From Bog-756 sp963769905 (lineage in GTDB: Bacteria > Actinomycetota > Acidimicrobiia > Acidimicrobiales > RAAP-2): a stretch of DNA of 64,000 bases. The stretch spans positions 2,232,001 to 2,296,000 of the forward strand of contig CAVYNG010000002.1 of assembly GCA_963769905.1 (NCBI GenBank), read 5' to 3'. Made by a program: the position numbers and the translations under genes. Position 1 is the first letter of the stretch. Each line of letters starts with the position of its first letter. Positions 36,536 to 44,276 of this stretch are shown here, one piece after another. The notes under the pieces are model-generated. The model had not been told where the DNA came from. It ran no database searches and saw only the letters and a program-made list of their open reading frames with translations.

Positions 36536-37279
36536 TCAGGTGGCGAGGTGGCGCCCGAAGAACGACCAGATGAGGTTCCATGCCTCGGTCGCCACCTCGG
36601 GGCGGTAGGCCGGGCGGTCCACCGAGAAGAAGGCGTGGCCGGCGCCCTCGAAGGAGTGGAACTCGAACTCCTTGCCCGCCTCGGTCAGCGCCTTCTCGAG
36701 CTCGTCGACCTCGGCCGGTCCAGGAAACTGGTCCTCGGCGCCGAAGAGGCCGAGCAGCGGGCAGGAGAGGTTGCCGGCCAGACCGACGATCGGCTCGACG
36801 TTCAGCGGGAACCCGTCGGGAGGCGGAGCGACGACGAACGCGCCGTAGCAGTCGACTGCGGCGTCGAGCGGCAGGCTGCACGCCGCGAGGAACGACTGGC
36901 GTCCGCCGGAGCAGTAGCCGATGGTGGCGACCTTCCCGTTCGAGGACACCAGCGACCGAAGGTGCGCGGCTGCGCCGCCGACGTCACCCACGAGCCGCGA
37001 GTCGGGGACGCCCCCCTTGGCTCGCGCTGCCGCGGCTGCGTCGTCGGGACTGGCACCGGGGGCCTCGCGGCTGTAGAGGTTCGGGCAGAGAGCGAGGTAC
37101 CCCTGCGCCGCGAACCTCCTGGTGATCTCCTTCGTGCCCTCGTCGTAACCGGGCATGTGGTGGATCACGACCACCCCGCCGGTCGGGGGCCCCTCGAGGG
37201 GCTGTGCGAGGTAGGCCTCGATGGCGTCGCCACCGTCCCCGCTGATCTCGACGGTCTCGGCTCGCATCGCATCGTTCAC
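36536..37279 (-). CDS. Dienelactone hydrolase family protein
   Basis: 247 residues from GTG at 37279 (GGGAG upstream); ATG at 37267 is an alternative. The alpha/beta hydrolase carries the Cys nucleophile in GYCSGGRQ (about 128), Asp in FGAEDQF and His in GAGHAFFS, as in dienelactone hydrolases. The frame remains open upstream to an ATG at 37396 through a 15-bp minisatellite encoding an Ala/Pro/Ser/Glu repeat, so an N-terminal tail of about 39 more residues is possible. It lies in the same direction as the MerR and MFS genes. Confidence 0.82.
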   Translation of the reverse strand: MNDAMRAETVEISGDGGDAIEAYLAQPLEGPPTGGVVVIHHMPGYDEGTKEITRRFAAQGYLALCPNLYSREAPGASPDDAAAAARAKGGVPDSRLVGDVGGAAAHLRSLVSSNGKVATIGYCSGGRQSFLAACSLPLDAAVDCYGAFVVAPPPDGFPLNVEPIVGLAGNLSCPLLGLFGAEDQFPGPAEVDELEKALTEAGKEFEFHSFEGAGHAFFSVDRPAYRPEVATEAWNLIWSFFGRHLAT

Positions 37280-37292
37280 GGTTCGACTCCCA

Positions 37293-37382
37293 TCACTCGG
37301 TGCTGCCTCATTCGGTGCTGCCTCACTCGGTGCTGCCTCACTCGGTGCTGCCTCGCTCTCCGCCGCCTCGCTCTCCGCCGGC
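37293..37382 (-). repeat. 15-bp minisatellite, six units
   Basis: Plus-strand units TCACTCGGTGCTGCC at 37293, 37308 (one change), 37323 and 37338, then two diverged units TCGCTCTCCGCCGCC at 37353 and 37368. The unit is five codons, and the frame of the downstream hydrolase stays open across it, reading APSEA-type pentapeptides on the minus strand. It fills the gap between the MerR stop and the hydrolase start. Confidence 0.8.
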
Positions 37383-37403
37383 CCGCATCGTGGCATGCCG
37401 GGC

Positions 37404-37883
37404 TCACCCGCTGGCGTCCTCGTCGAGCTCGCGGCGCGCCTCGCGCAGTCGGACGGCCTTGGCTGCGCGCTCGTCGCGGAAAGAGCCGATCCGAGACAGC
37501 GTGGTGTCGAGACGCTCGAGGAGTTTGTCGTTGGCCTCGATCGCCTCGTCGAGGAGCTCCCGTCGGCGCTGGAGGCCAACCTCGCCCGAGTGGTACTCGG
37601 ACCGTACCCGGTCGAGCACGTCGACGTCCTCGGTGTCGAGCACGACGCGGACCTCCGAGAGCGAGAACCCGAGCAGCTCCTGCAGATCGCGGATCCGCTC
37701 CACCCGGGCCATGTCGGTGGCGGAATAGAGGCGCTCGCCTCTCCCCCGGTAGCTGCTCGGACGGATGAGGCCGAGCTCCTCCCAGTACCGAAGGGTCCGA
37801 GTGGTGAGCCCGCACATCTTGGCCACTTCGCCGATGCGGAGGACGACCGGTGGCCGCTCGGTGGTGGCGTGGCGGGGGCTCAT
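37404..37883 (-). CDS. MerR-family transcriptional regulator
   Basis: 159 residues. The N-terminal MerR winged helix reads LRIGEVAKMCGLTTRTLRYWEELGLIRPS (shown here only as LRIGEVAKMCGL and LRYWEELGLI), followed by ERLYSATDMARVERIRDLQ and a long dimerisation helix. No Cys pair for metal binding is seen in the C-terminus. The start overlaps the stop of the MFS gene (ATGA), so both are in one transcript. A palindrome of the kind bound by LiuR-like MerR proteins lies upstream of the MFS gene, suggesting autoregulation. Confidence 0.88.
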   Translation of the reverse strand: MSPRHATTERPPVVLRIGEVAKMCGLTTRTLRYWEELGLIRPSSYRGRGERLYSATDMARVERIRDLQELLGFSLSEVRVVLDTEDVDVLDRVRSEYHSGEVGLQRRRELLDEAIEANDKLLERLDTTLSRIGSFRDERAAKAVRLREARRELDEDASG

Positions 37884-39775
37884 TCGCGCACCTCCTCGCC
37901 CTGGCCGTCCGGCGAGGCTGCGGCTGGGTTCACCTCTGCCCTGGCACCGGTCGGAACGAGCGCGCCGTCCGTCGAAGTCACCTCGCCGTTGTGATGTGCC
38001 GCTCGGTCCACGCGCACCGGCCGGGTCGGCTCGACGTAGACGTACTTACCGCCGCGGAGCCACGAGGCCCAAGCGGCGAGCAGGCTCGCGACGAGCGCGA
38101 AGTCGAGCGCCGCGTGCAGCCCCGCCTCGAACGGTGCGGTGATGAGACCGGGGAAGAAGCTGCGACCGGTGAGGACGGCCTGCTGGGCGTGGGGCAAGGC
38201 GGCGAGCGTCTGCGGACCGATGAGGTGGGTGACAGGGTCGTAGCCGAGGAAGGCCGCGAACAGAGTCGACACCGGCGGGAGGTGCGCCGCGCGGACGGCC
38301 GTCGCAACCGGCACGCCGTGGAGGATGAGGCCGTGCTCGAGGTGCTGCGGGAGCGATGCGGTCAGACCGATGATCATCAGCGAGAAGAAGATCCCGATGG
38401 AGAGGACCTGCGCGGAGTTCTGGAAGGTGGTGTTCATGCCGGAGCCCGCACCGCGGTGCTGTGGAGGGAGGCTGTTCATCACCCCGGCCCGGTTGGGCGA
38501 ACCGAAGGCCGCCATGGTGAGTCCGGCGAGGAACAACAGGATGCCGAAGGCCCAGTAGGGGAAGTCGACCGGCAGGATCTCGAGCAGGGCGAAGCAGATG
38601 GCCGTACCGATCATGCCCCCGGTCGCGAAGGGTCGGGCCCCGAACCGGTCGGACAGGATGCCCGAGATGGGGCCGGCCACCAGGAACCCGACGGTGAGCG
38701 GGAGCATGGCAATCCCCGCCCAGAGCGGCGTCACGTCGAACGCGTACCCGTGGAGCGGGAGCCAGATGCCCTGCAGCCAGATGATCAACATGAACATGAG
38801 CCCGCCACGACTGAGTGCTGCAAGGAAGCTGGCGAACACGCCGCTCGTGAAGGCCCGGATCTTGAAGAGCTGCAGCCGGAACATCGGTTCGGGGACTTTG
38901 GTCTCGATGACGCAGAAGACGACCAGGATGAGGAATCCGGAGACCAGCTCGGCGATCACGACCGGGTTCGTCCAGCCCATCGTCGAGTGCCCATACGGCT
39001 CGATCCCGTAGGTGATCCCGACCATGACCAGCACGAGACCGATCGCGAACGTGATGTTGCCCGGCCAGTCGATGCGCGCCGGGCGCGGCTGGCTGACCTC
39101 GCGCAGTTTGAGGTAGCCGAAGACGGTCGCGAAGAGCCCGATCGGCACCGACACCAAGAAGATGAGCCGCCAGTTGATCGGGGCGAGCAGCCCGCCGAGG
39201 ACGAGGCCGATGAACGACCCGCTGAATGCCGCCGCCTGGTTGACCCCGAGCGCCATGCCGCGCTGGTTGTCGGGGAAGACGTCGGTCAGGATCGCCGCCG
39301 AGTTGGCCATCAGCATCGCTGCGCCGACGCCTTGGAAGATGCGGCCCGTGATCAACCAGATCCCGGCGGCCGCACCGGTCATCCAGGTGATGCTCAGGGT
39401 CAGTGAGAAGAAGGTGAAGATGGCGAAACCGAGGTTGTAGGTCCGCACCCTGCCGTAGATGTCGCCCATGCGCCCGAGGCTCACCACGAGGACACTGGTG
39501 ACGACGAGGAACCCGAGGATCATCCAGAGAAGGAAGAAGGTGTTGCCGGGTTGGAGTGGATCGAGCCCGATGCCGCGGAAGATGTCCGGGAGCGCGATGA
39601 GGACGATGGAACCGTCGATCGTCGCCATCAACACGCCGAGGGTGGAGATGAACAACGCGATCCACTTGTAGTTGGGCGAAATCTCGTCGTTGTGCCGGGG
39701 TCCCCACTTGCGGGCCGAGGCGAGTTCGGCCGCCGTCCCGGTGTCCTTCGTCGTGGTGTCGTTGAGGACGCTCAT
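37880..39775 (-). CDS. DHA2-type (EmrB/QacA) MFS transporter
   Basis: 631 residues with 14 predicted helices. ALFISTLGVLMATIDGSIV and VVSLGRMGDIYGRVRTYNLG are typical motifs (D1 and A), and GRIFQGVGAAMLMANSAAI with NQRGMALGVN the C region. An outside loop of about 60 residues precedes the last helix (LITAPFEAGLHAALDFALV). The C-terminal tail is hydrophilic. Drug or fatty-acid-like compound export is likely. Start is ATG at 39775; a palindromic operator lies 41-56 bases upstream. Confidence 0.88.
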   Translation of the reverse strand: MSVLNDTTTKDTGTAAELASARKWGPRHNDEISPNYKWIALFISTLGVLMATIDGSIVLIALPDIFRGIGLDPLQPGNTFFLLWMILGFLVVTSVLVVSLGRMGDIYGRVRTYNLGFAIFTFFSLTLSITWMTGAAAGIWLITGRIFQGVGAAMLMANSAAILTDVFPDNQRGMALGVNQAAAFSGSFIGLVLGGLLAPINWRLIFLVSVPIGLFATVFGYLKLREVSQPRPARIDWPGNITFAIGLVLVMVGITYGIEPYGHSTMGWTNPVVIAELVSGFLILVVFCVIETKVPEPMFRLQLFKIRAFTSGVFASFLAALSRGGLMFMLIIWLQGIWLPLHGYAFDVTPLWAGIAMLPLTVGFLVAGPISGILSDRFGARPFATGGMIGTAICFALLEILPVDFPYWAFGILLFLAGLTMAAFGSPNRAGVMNSLPPQHRGAGSGMNTTFQNSAQVLSIGIFFSLMIIGLTASLPQHLEHGLILHGVPVATAVRAAHLPPVSTLFAAFLGYDPVTHLIGPQTLAALPHAQQAVLTGRSFFPGLITAPFEAGLHAALDFALVASLLAAWASWLRGGKYVYVEPTRPVRVDRAAHHNGEVTSTDGALVPTGARAEVNPAAASPDGQGEEVRE

Positions 39776-39807
39776 CGGGAGCCCGCTCCGGTTATTTCGC
39801 TCACGTG

Positions 39808-39837
39808 AATCTACCTTAACGTTTACGTCAATGTCTC
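39808..39837 (-). promoter_or_regulatory. MerR-type promoter/operator of the MFS-merR operon
   Basis: TTAACGTTTACGTCAA (39816-39831) is a near-perfect dyad (minus strand: TTGACGT-AA-ACGTTAA), like the operators of LiuR-type MerR regulators. On the minus strand GAGACA (39837-39832) and TAGATT (39813-39808) could be -35 and -10 boxes with an 18-base spacer that contains the dyad, the architecture MerR proteins use to twist DNA. The dyad is directly seen; the promoter assignment is inference. Confidence 0.6.
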
Positions 39838-40079
39838 GTGCTCAGTTTGCTTCCTCCCAGGTCGGCGAGAGCCACATGGCGAATCCGCACCCGGAACTCC
39901 TGAGGGGCGACCTCGAGGGAGCATCGCAACCGACTGCAACGTGATCGTCATGGGTTCGTCATGGCGCGGCGGCCGGCAGGCCACCGGTCACCGTGAGCGC
40001 GGCGGTCCGCGCGCATCTGAGCGGGGAACCTATTGTTCCCCACTCGGTGCCCACACGCGGACACGCACAGAGATCCTTG
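39838..40079. other. Intergenic region upstream of the FtsH-like gene
   Basis: Part of a 476-base gap between divergent genes. No gene is supported. The notable element is a perfect hairpin GGGGAAC-CTATT-GTTCCCC at 40023-40041, 40 bases upstream of the promoter of the FtsH-like gene; with no T-run it may be an operator rather than a terminator. Confidence 0.5.
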
Positions 40080-40108
40080 TTGACGTGGGGTTTCGCGCAC
40101 CGTAGCTT
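40080..40108 (+). promoter_or_regulatory. Sigma-70-type promoter of the FtsH-like gene
   Basis: TTGACG (40080-40085), 17-base spacer, TAGCTT (40103-40108). This is one of the best matches to the housekeeping consensus in the window. Transcription would start near 40115, leaving a 5' leader of about 135 bases before the GTG at 40252. The leader contains AGGGCAGGCA near the start codon as a modest binding site. Confidence 0.55.
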
Positions 40109-40251
40109 CAGCCTCGACCGGAACTTTTCTTTGGGTAGGTAACGGTTGAAACCGAAAGAGGGACACTCGGTCGGACGAGGGGATCGGCCGGAGCTATAGG
40201 CGTCCCACGGCGCCGACGTGGGTTCGTGGGGCTACATCTGGAGGGCAGGCA

Positions 40252-42204
40252 GTGTCGAGCGAACGTGCAGTCCACCCCGGGGGGGATCGGCCCGACGGGT
40301 TGAACGCCGCACGATCGGACACCGTCCCCGACGACCCGCGTTCGGTGCAAGAGCCCCTCCGCGACCCGACCGACCGGCTCTCCGAGCTCGGTGGCACCGG
40401 TGTCACCGCCCTCGCCGAGAGCGACGTCGGCGTTCACCGCGAGCAGACCCGGCACTCGAGAGTGCGCCGCCTGGCCGTCGTCCTGGCAACGATCGCGGCC
40501 TTCCTCGTCCTCCGGGACCTCCTCTTCCCGTCCGCTCCGCTCCCCGTGCCCCACCTGCCGGCGTCCTGGGCGCCGATGACACCGGCCATCGTGCTGATCC
40601 TCCTCCTTTCGCTGGTGATGCTCGTCCCGATGCTCGGTGCCGGGCGCTCGCCGCACATCCTCTACCGGCCGGACGAGCTCGGGATGAGCTTCGACGACGT
40701 ACGCGGTTCGGACGTCCTTGTCGAAGAGGTCACGAAGACTCTCAACCTGTTCCTCGCGCACCGCACCTTCGCCGAACAGATGGGGGGGGCGCCGCGAAAG
40801 GCCATCCTCTTCGAGGGTCCGCCGGGCACCGGCAAGACCTACATGGCAAAGGCGATGTCAGCCGAGGCGGGCGTCCCCTTCCTCTTCGTCTCATCGTCAG
40901 CCTTCCAGTCGATGTTCTACGGACAGACCAATCGGAAGATCCGCGCGTTCTTCCGGGCACTGCGAAAGCACGCCAGGCGCGAAGGCGGTGCGATCGGCTT
41001 CATCGAGGAGCTCGACGCCATCGGTGGCGTGCGAGGAAGCGGGCCCCGCCATGGCGAGGGTGTGCCCGGGGTCGTCAACGAGCTCCTGGTGCAGCTCCAG
41101 TCCTTCGAGCAGCAGACGCCGCTGTCGTTTCGACTGAAGGGGTTGGCCATCGACGCGGTCAACGCCTGGCTGCCGAGCCACCGGCAGCTCGACCGGCCGG
41201 TTGCCGCGCCGGCCAACATCTTGGTGATCGGCGCCACCAACCGGGCGTCCGATCTCGACCCGGCCCTCCTGCGCCCCGGCCGCTTCGATCGGAGCATCTA
41301 CTTCGGACTGCCGAGCCGCTCGGGGCGCCTCGACATCATCGACTACTACCTGGGCAAGAAGGCCCACCGACCCGAGCTCGACGACCCCGCCAAGCGCCAG
41401 ACGCTCGCCGCGCTCACCGCCGGGTACTCGCCGGTGATGATCGAGCACCTGATGGACGAGGCGCTCGTGTGGGCGCTGCGACGAGGAGCGCGCGAGCTCT
41501 CCTGGGACGACCTCCAGCACGCCAAGATGACCGAGGAGATCGGGCTTGCCCAGCCGGTCGAGTACACCGAGGCCGAGCGGCGCACGATCGCCACGCACGA
41601 AGCGGGGCACGCGACCGTTGCCTGGTTGGTCGGGAAGGGGCGAAAGCTCGAGGTCCTCACCATCGTCAAGCGGCGCGAGGCGCTCGGTCTGCTGAGCCAC
41701 TCCGAGGAGGAGGAACGGTTCACCAAGACCCGATCGGAGGTCAAGGCGCTGATCGACATCGCGTTCGGCGGAATGGTCGCCGAAGAGCTCTTCTTCGGCG
41801 AGGCCTCGACCGGCGTTGCGTCCGACCTTCAGTCGGCGACCCTCAACGCGTGCCAGATGGTCGGGCAGCTCGGCATGGGCAAGACCCTCGTGTCGTCAGC
41901 GGCGATCGAGTATCCCGGCGGCGGCATCGTCTCGAAGGTCCTCTCGAACGACAACGGACGGGAAGAGGTCGAGGAGTTGCTCGCCGCTGCCAAGCAGTCG
42001 GTGACCGAGATGCTCGGGGACCACCGCCACGTCGTCGAAGCCCTTCGGGACGCGCTGCTCGAGCGGGAAGAGCTCATCGGGGACGACATCCTCGAGGTCA
42101 TCAGGCGCTCGCAGTCGACACCACTCGAGCGTGCGGGCCCGCACGATCCGCTGGGGCGCGTCGGGCGCCCGGTCAGGGTCGCCGACGCGCCTCCGAACAG
42201 CTGA
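40252..42204 (+). CDS. FtsH-like membrane AAA+ zinc protease, divergent
   Basis: 650 residues from GTG at 40252. About 70 hydrophilic residues precede two membrane helices (about 74-92 and 105-125) with only a short outside loop, unlike the about 70-residue loop of FtsH. AAA+ domain: Walker A GPPGTGKT (about 190), pore loop MFYG, arginine-finger region LRPGRFDR. Walker B reads GFIEELDAIG, with Glu in place of the usual first Asp. About 35 extra residues (QTPLSFRLKGLAIDAVNAW onward) lie before NILVIGATNR. The protease domain has HEAGH (about 447) and the third zinc ligand in SDLQSAT (about 524). Probably a paralogue acting on special substrates. Confidence 0.85.
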   Translation: MSSERAVHPGGDRPDGLNAARSDTVPDDPRSVQEPLRDPTDRLSELGGTGVTALAESDVGVHREQTRHSRVRRLAVVLATIAAFLVLRDLLFPSAPLPVPHLPASWAPMTPAIVLILLLSLVMLVPMLGAGRSPHILYRPDELGMSFDDVRGSDVLVEEVTKTLNLFLAHRTFAEQMGGAPRKAILFEGPPGTGKTYMAKAMSAEAGVPFLFVSSSAFQSMFYGQTNRKIRAFFRALRKHARREGGAIGFIEELDAIGGVRGSGPRHGEGVPGVVNELLVQLQSFEQQTPLSFRLKGLAIDAVNAWLPSHRQLDRPVAAPANILVIGATNRASDLDPALLRPGRFDRSIYFGLPSRSGRLDIIDYYLGKKAHRPELDDPAKRQTLAALTAGYSPVMIEHLMDEALVWALRRGARELSWDDLQHAKMTEEIGLAQPVEYTEAERRTIATHEAGHATVAWLVGKGRKLEVLTIVKRREALGLLSHSEEEERFTKTRSEVKALIDIAFGGMVAEELFFGEASTGVASDLQSATLNACQMVGQLGMGKTLVSSAAIEYPGGGIVSKVLSNDNGREEVEELLAAAKQSVTEMLGDHRHVVEALRDALLEREELIGDDILEVIRRSQSTPLERAGPHDPLGRVGRPVRVADAPPNS

Positions 42205-42228
42205 TCCGAGCACGGAACCTCGGAACGC

Positions 42229-43431
42229 TCACCACAGGGCATTCCAGTCCTCTGCCGACAGCCAGCCGACCGGCGTCACCGCCGGATCGCGCTCGACCCG
42301 CACTGCCTCGAAGTCGATCCAGGTCGGCTGGTCGAAGCCGGCTCGCCTCCACCCGCGCAGCTCGACCGCCTTCCAGTCGCGGCTCTTCGAGCCGCCCTCG
42401 GAGTACCCGGGCCGGACCAAGAGGTGTCCCTCCGAACCCGCCACCACCACGCACCGGCGGGTCTTTCCGTCGAGCTCCACTCCGTCCTCGGTGCCGTCGA
42501 AAGGGATCCACGCGAAGACGACCGCACCCGACCAGGGGTCGTCGCGGTCGAACTCGCGCTCTTGGGCGGGCGTGAGGACCGCCCTCCTCCTGAGCCGCGG
42601 CGCAGCGGTCGACGGCGGGACGGCGACCGAGGTGGAGCCGGCCTCACGCGAGGAGGCATCGGGTCGGCGCCGCCTCGCCCGACGGACCTGTTCGGCCGAG
42701 CGACGGGCCGCGTCGGAGCGCTTCCGGCGAGCCTCGGCGTCGCGGCGGCGCCGCAGGCGACGTTCCTCGCGGCGCTCGGCGGAACCGCCGGCTCCGGCGC
42801 CGTCGGCCGAGGGGTCGCCGACACCCTCCGCCGCACGAGCCGACAGGCTGTCGGATCCTTCCTCGTCGGAGCCCGAGGTCGGCCCCTCGTCAACGTCGAC
42901 CGCGTCCGTGGGCACGACCTCGGTCAGACCGAAGCGCTCATCGGTGGCGAGGATGTCGAGGCAGAGATCGGATGCAGGCATTTCGCTGTCCGCGACCGAT
43001 GCCAACATCACGGCGACGATCGTCGGCGGGAAGTCCGCTCTGATCCCCTCGAGGGCTTCGAGAAGCTGCTCTCTCGTCGGATCGTCCGCGTGGTCACCGA
43101 GTCGATCGACGCACGCGGCGAGAGATTCCTCGGAGACGGCGGCGCCGACGAGCGAAAGGGCGGGACGGTACTGCGGCCGGTCGAGCACGGCGGCTGGGTC
43201 GCGGTGTCGGCGCAACGCATTGAAGGCGTTGCGGGCAGCTGTCGAAGCCTGCGGCTGTGGCGCCGCGTGGACGAGCGCGGTCGTCAGCTCGGCCCGACCG
43301 ACTCGTGCAAGGGCGGCACGCAACAGGGCGGTGCGCGTGGCGTCGTGGATGTGGGTTGCGATCTCAGGACCTCCGGGTCGGACCGCTCCAGGCGAGTGCG
43401 GCCCCGTCGCCGCCCATCTTCGCAGAGGCAC
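42229..43431 (-). CDS. Large protein with C-terminal PemK/MazF-like domain
   Basis: About 400 residues. An N-terminal helical region (about 150 residues) is followed by an acidic stretch, a strongly basic Arg/Ala segment (RREERRLRRRRDAEARRKRS) and a C-terminal beta-rich domain (VVFAWIPFDGTEDG, RRCVVVAGSEGHLLV, PTWIDFEAVRVERD) resembling MazF/PemK-like barrels of actinobacteria. The start is unclear: GTG at 43431 is conventional, but a perfect GGAGG sits seven bases before an in-frame ATC at 43362, where the conserved-looking sequence begins (ATHIHDATRTALL). No antitoxin gene is adjacent, so a toxin role is uncertain. Confidence 0.55.
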   Translation of the reverse strand: MPLRRWAATGPHSPGAVRPGGPEIATHIHDATRTALLRAALARVGRAELTTALVHAAPQPQASTAARNAFNALRRHRDPAAVLDRPQYRPALSLVGAAVSEESLAACVDRLGDHADDPTREQLLEALEGIRADFPPTIVAVMLASVADSEMPASDLCLDILATDERFGLTEVVPTDAVDVDEGPTSGSDEEGSDSLSARAAEGVGDPSADGAGAGGSAERREERRLRRRRDAEARRKRSDAARRSAEQVRRARRRRPDASSREAGSTSVAVPPSTAAPRLRRRAVLTPAQEREFDRDDPWSGAVVFAWIPFDGTEDGVELDGKTRRCVVVAGSEGHLLVRPGYSEGGSKSRDWKAVELRGWRRAGFDQPTWIDFEAVRVERDPAVTPVGWLSAEDWNALW

Positions 43432-43769
43432 GCGACCTGCCCGGCGCGGTGGCGCGCTCCCCGCCATCGGCTCGCTCGCGTTCGGCGTCTCGGCGGCGCC
43501 CGCCTTCAGCGTGCCCTCGACCGGGGCACTCCCGGAGGAATACCGGTCGAACCTCGGCATGCCCCGTCCGCCGCGCTCTGTTGCCCCGTCCGCGCGCTCT
43601 GTTGCCTCGTCCGCGCGCTCTGTTGCCTCGTCCGCGCGCTCTGTTGCCCGCCGGCGGGAACCTGAGCCTGCCGGAACCGCCCACCGGACGTACCAGATCG
43701 TCCGGGGTGTTAAATGGTGGGAGGAGGGCGGCCCGATGGGGCGGGTCGTGCGAGGAAGGGGCAACCGGC
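43432..43769. other. Divergent intergenic region with minisatellite
   Basis: 338 bases between divergent genes. It contains the 21-bp minisatellite listed separately and, near 43710-43750, GTTAAATGG and G-rich sequence ahead of the plus-strand gene. The minus-strand frame of the neighbouring gene stays open across the region, so part could be coding if that gene starts further out. No RNA gene is seen. Confidence 0.4.
43573..43650. repeat. 21-bp minisatellite, four units
   Basis: GCGCTCTGTTGCC cores start at 43573, 43594, 43615 and 43636, exactly 21 bases apart, with intervening CTCGTCCGC. One base differs in the first unit. The period is seven codons and on the minus strand would read ATERADE-type repeats in an open frame continuous with the 42229-43431 gene. 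It is the second minisatellite of this style in the window, both upstream of minus-strand genes. Confidence 0.8.
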
Positions 43770-44249
43770 ATGGACGAAGTCGACCACGACCGGACGAGGG
43801 AGCAGAGCGCAGGACGGACCGAACCCGTCGCGCCGCCGCTCGGGGTACCCGAGCTGGCCCGACCCGGTGATCCGCTTCGCTCGCTGCCGGACGAGGCCCG
43901 CCGGCGGGGCACCCGCCTCGTGTCGTCGAGAGCGATGCAAGCCCGACTCTTCTCGGTGTACGACGCCGCCGCGGCGGCGGAGGAAGCGCTTGCGCTGGTA
44001 CAAGAGCAGCTCACACTGACCCTCAACCGGAGCTACTACGAGGCGGACGAGATCGAGAGCACCGCGGCGCGGCTCGACGAGCTGTTGATCCCGCCGAACC
44101 CCGCGCTGGCGAGCACCACCACATCGAGCGCGACCACACCGAGCACCGCTGCATCGGATTTCGCGGAGATCTCCGACGCTCCCGCATCGTGGCAAGACGT
44201 CGACGGAGTCGACGCCGACACCTCAGGGGATTCTTCGCTCACCGAGTGA
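43770..44249 (+). CDS. Hypothetical acidic protein
   Basis: 159 residues from ATG at 43770 with GGAAGGGG upstream. A Pro/Arg-rich start (about 1-50) leads to a helical core (ARLFSVYDAAAAAEEALALVQEQ to AARLDELLIP, about 57-112) and a Thr/Ser/Ala-rich acidic tail. No membrane segment, no Cys, no recognised family. Divergent from the PemK-like gene. Coding is supported by start context and codon pattern only. Confidence 0.55.
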   Translation: MDEVDHDRTREQSAGRTEPVAPPLGVPELARPGDPLRSLPDEARRRGTRLVSSRAMQARLFSVYDAAAAAEEALALVQEQLTLTLNRSYYEADEIESTAARLDELLIPPNPALASTTTSSATTPSTAASDFAEISDAPASWQDVDGVDADTSGDSSLTE

Positions 44250-44276
44250 CCCGGGTCGCGCGGCGACCATCCGGAC

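Noticed and set aside
37404..37579. Dienelactone hydrolase starting inside the MerR gene
   Set aside because: That would need about 60 residues encoded in MerR sequence; the later starts are more plausible.
40023..40041. Perfect GGGGAAC/GTTCCCC hairpin as a terminator
   Set aside because: No T-run on either strand and no gene ends nearby; kept only as a possible operator.
40218..42575. Very long frame overlapping the FtsH-like gene, and similar long Arg-rich frames opposite many genes
   Set aside because: Arg/Pro/Gly-rich translations without motifs are shadows of high-G+C codon use.
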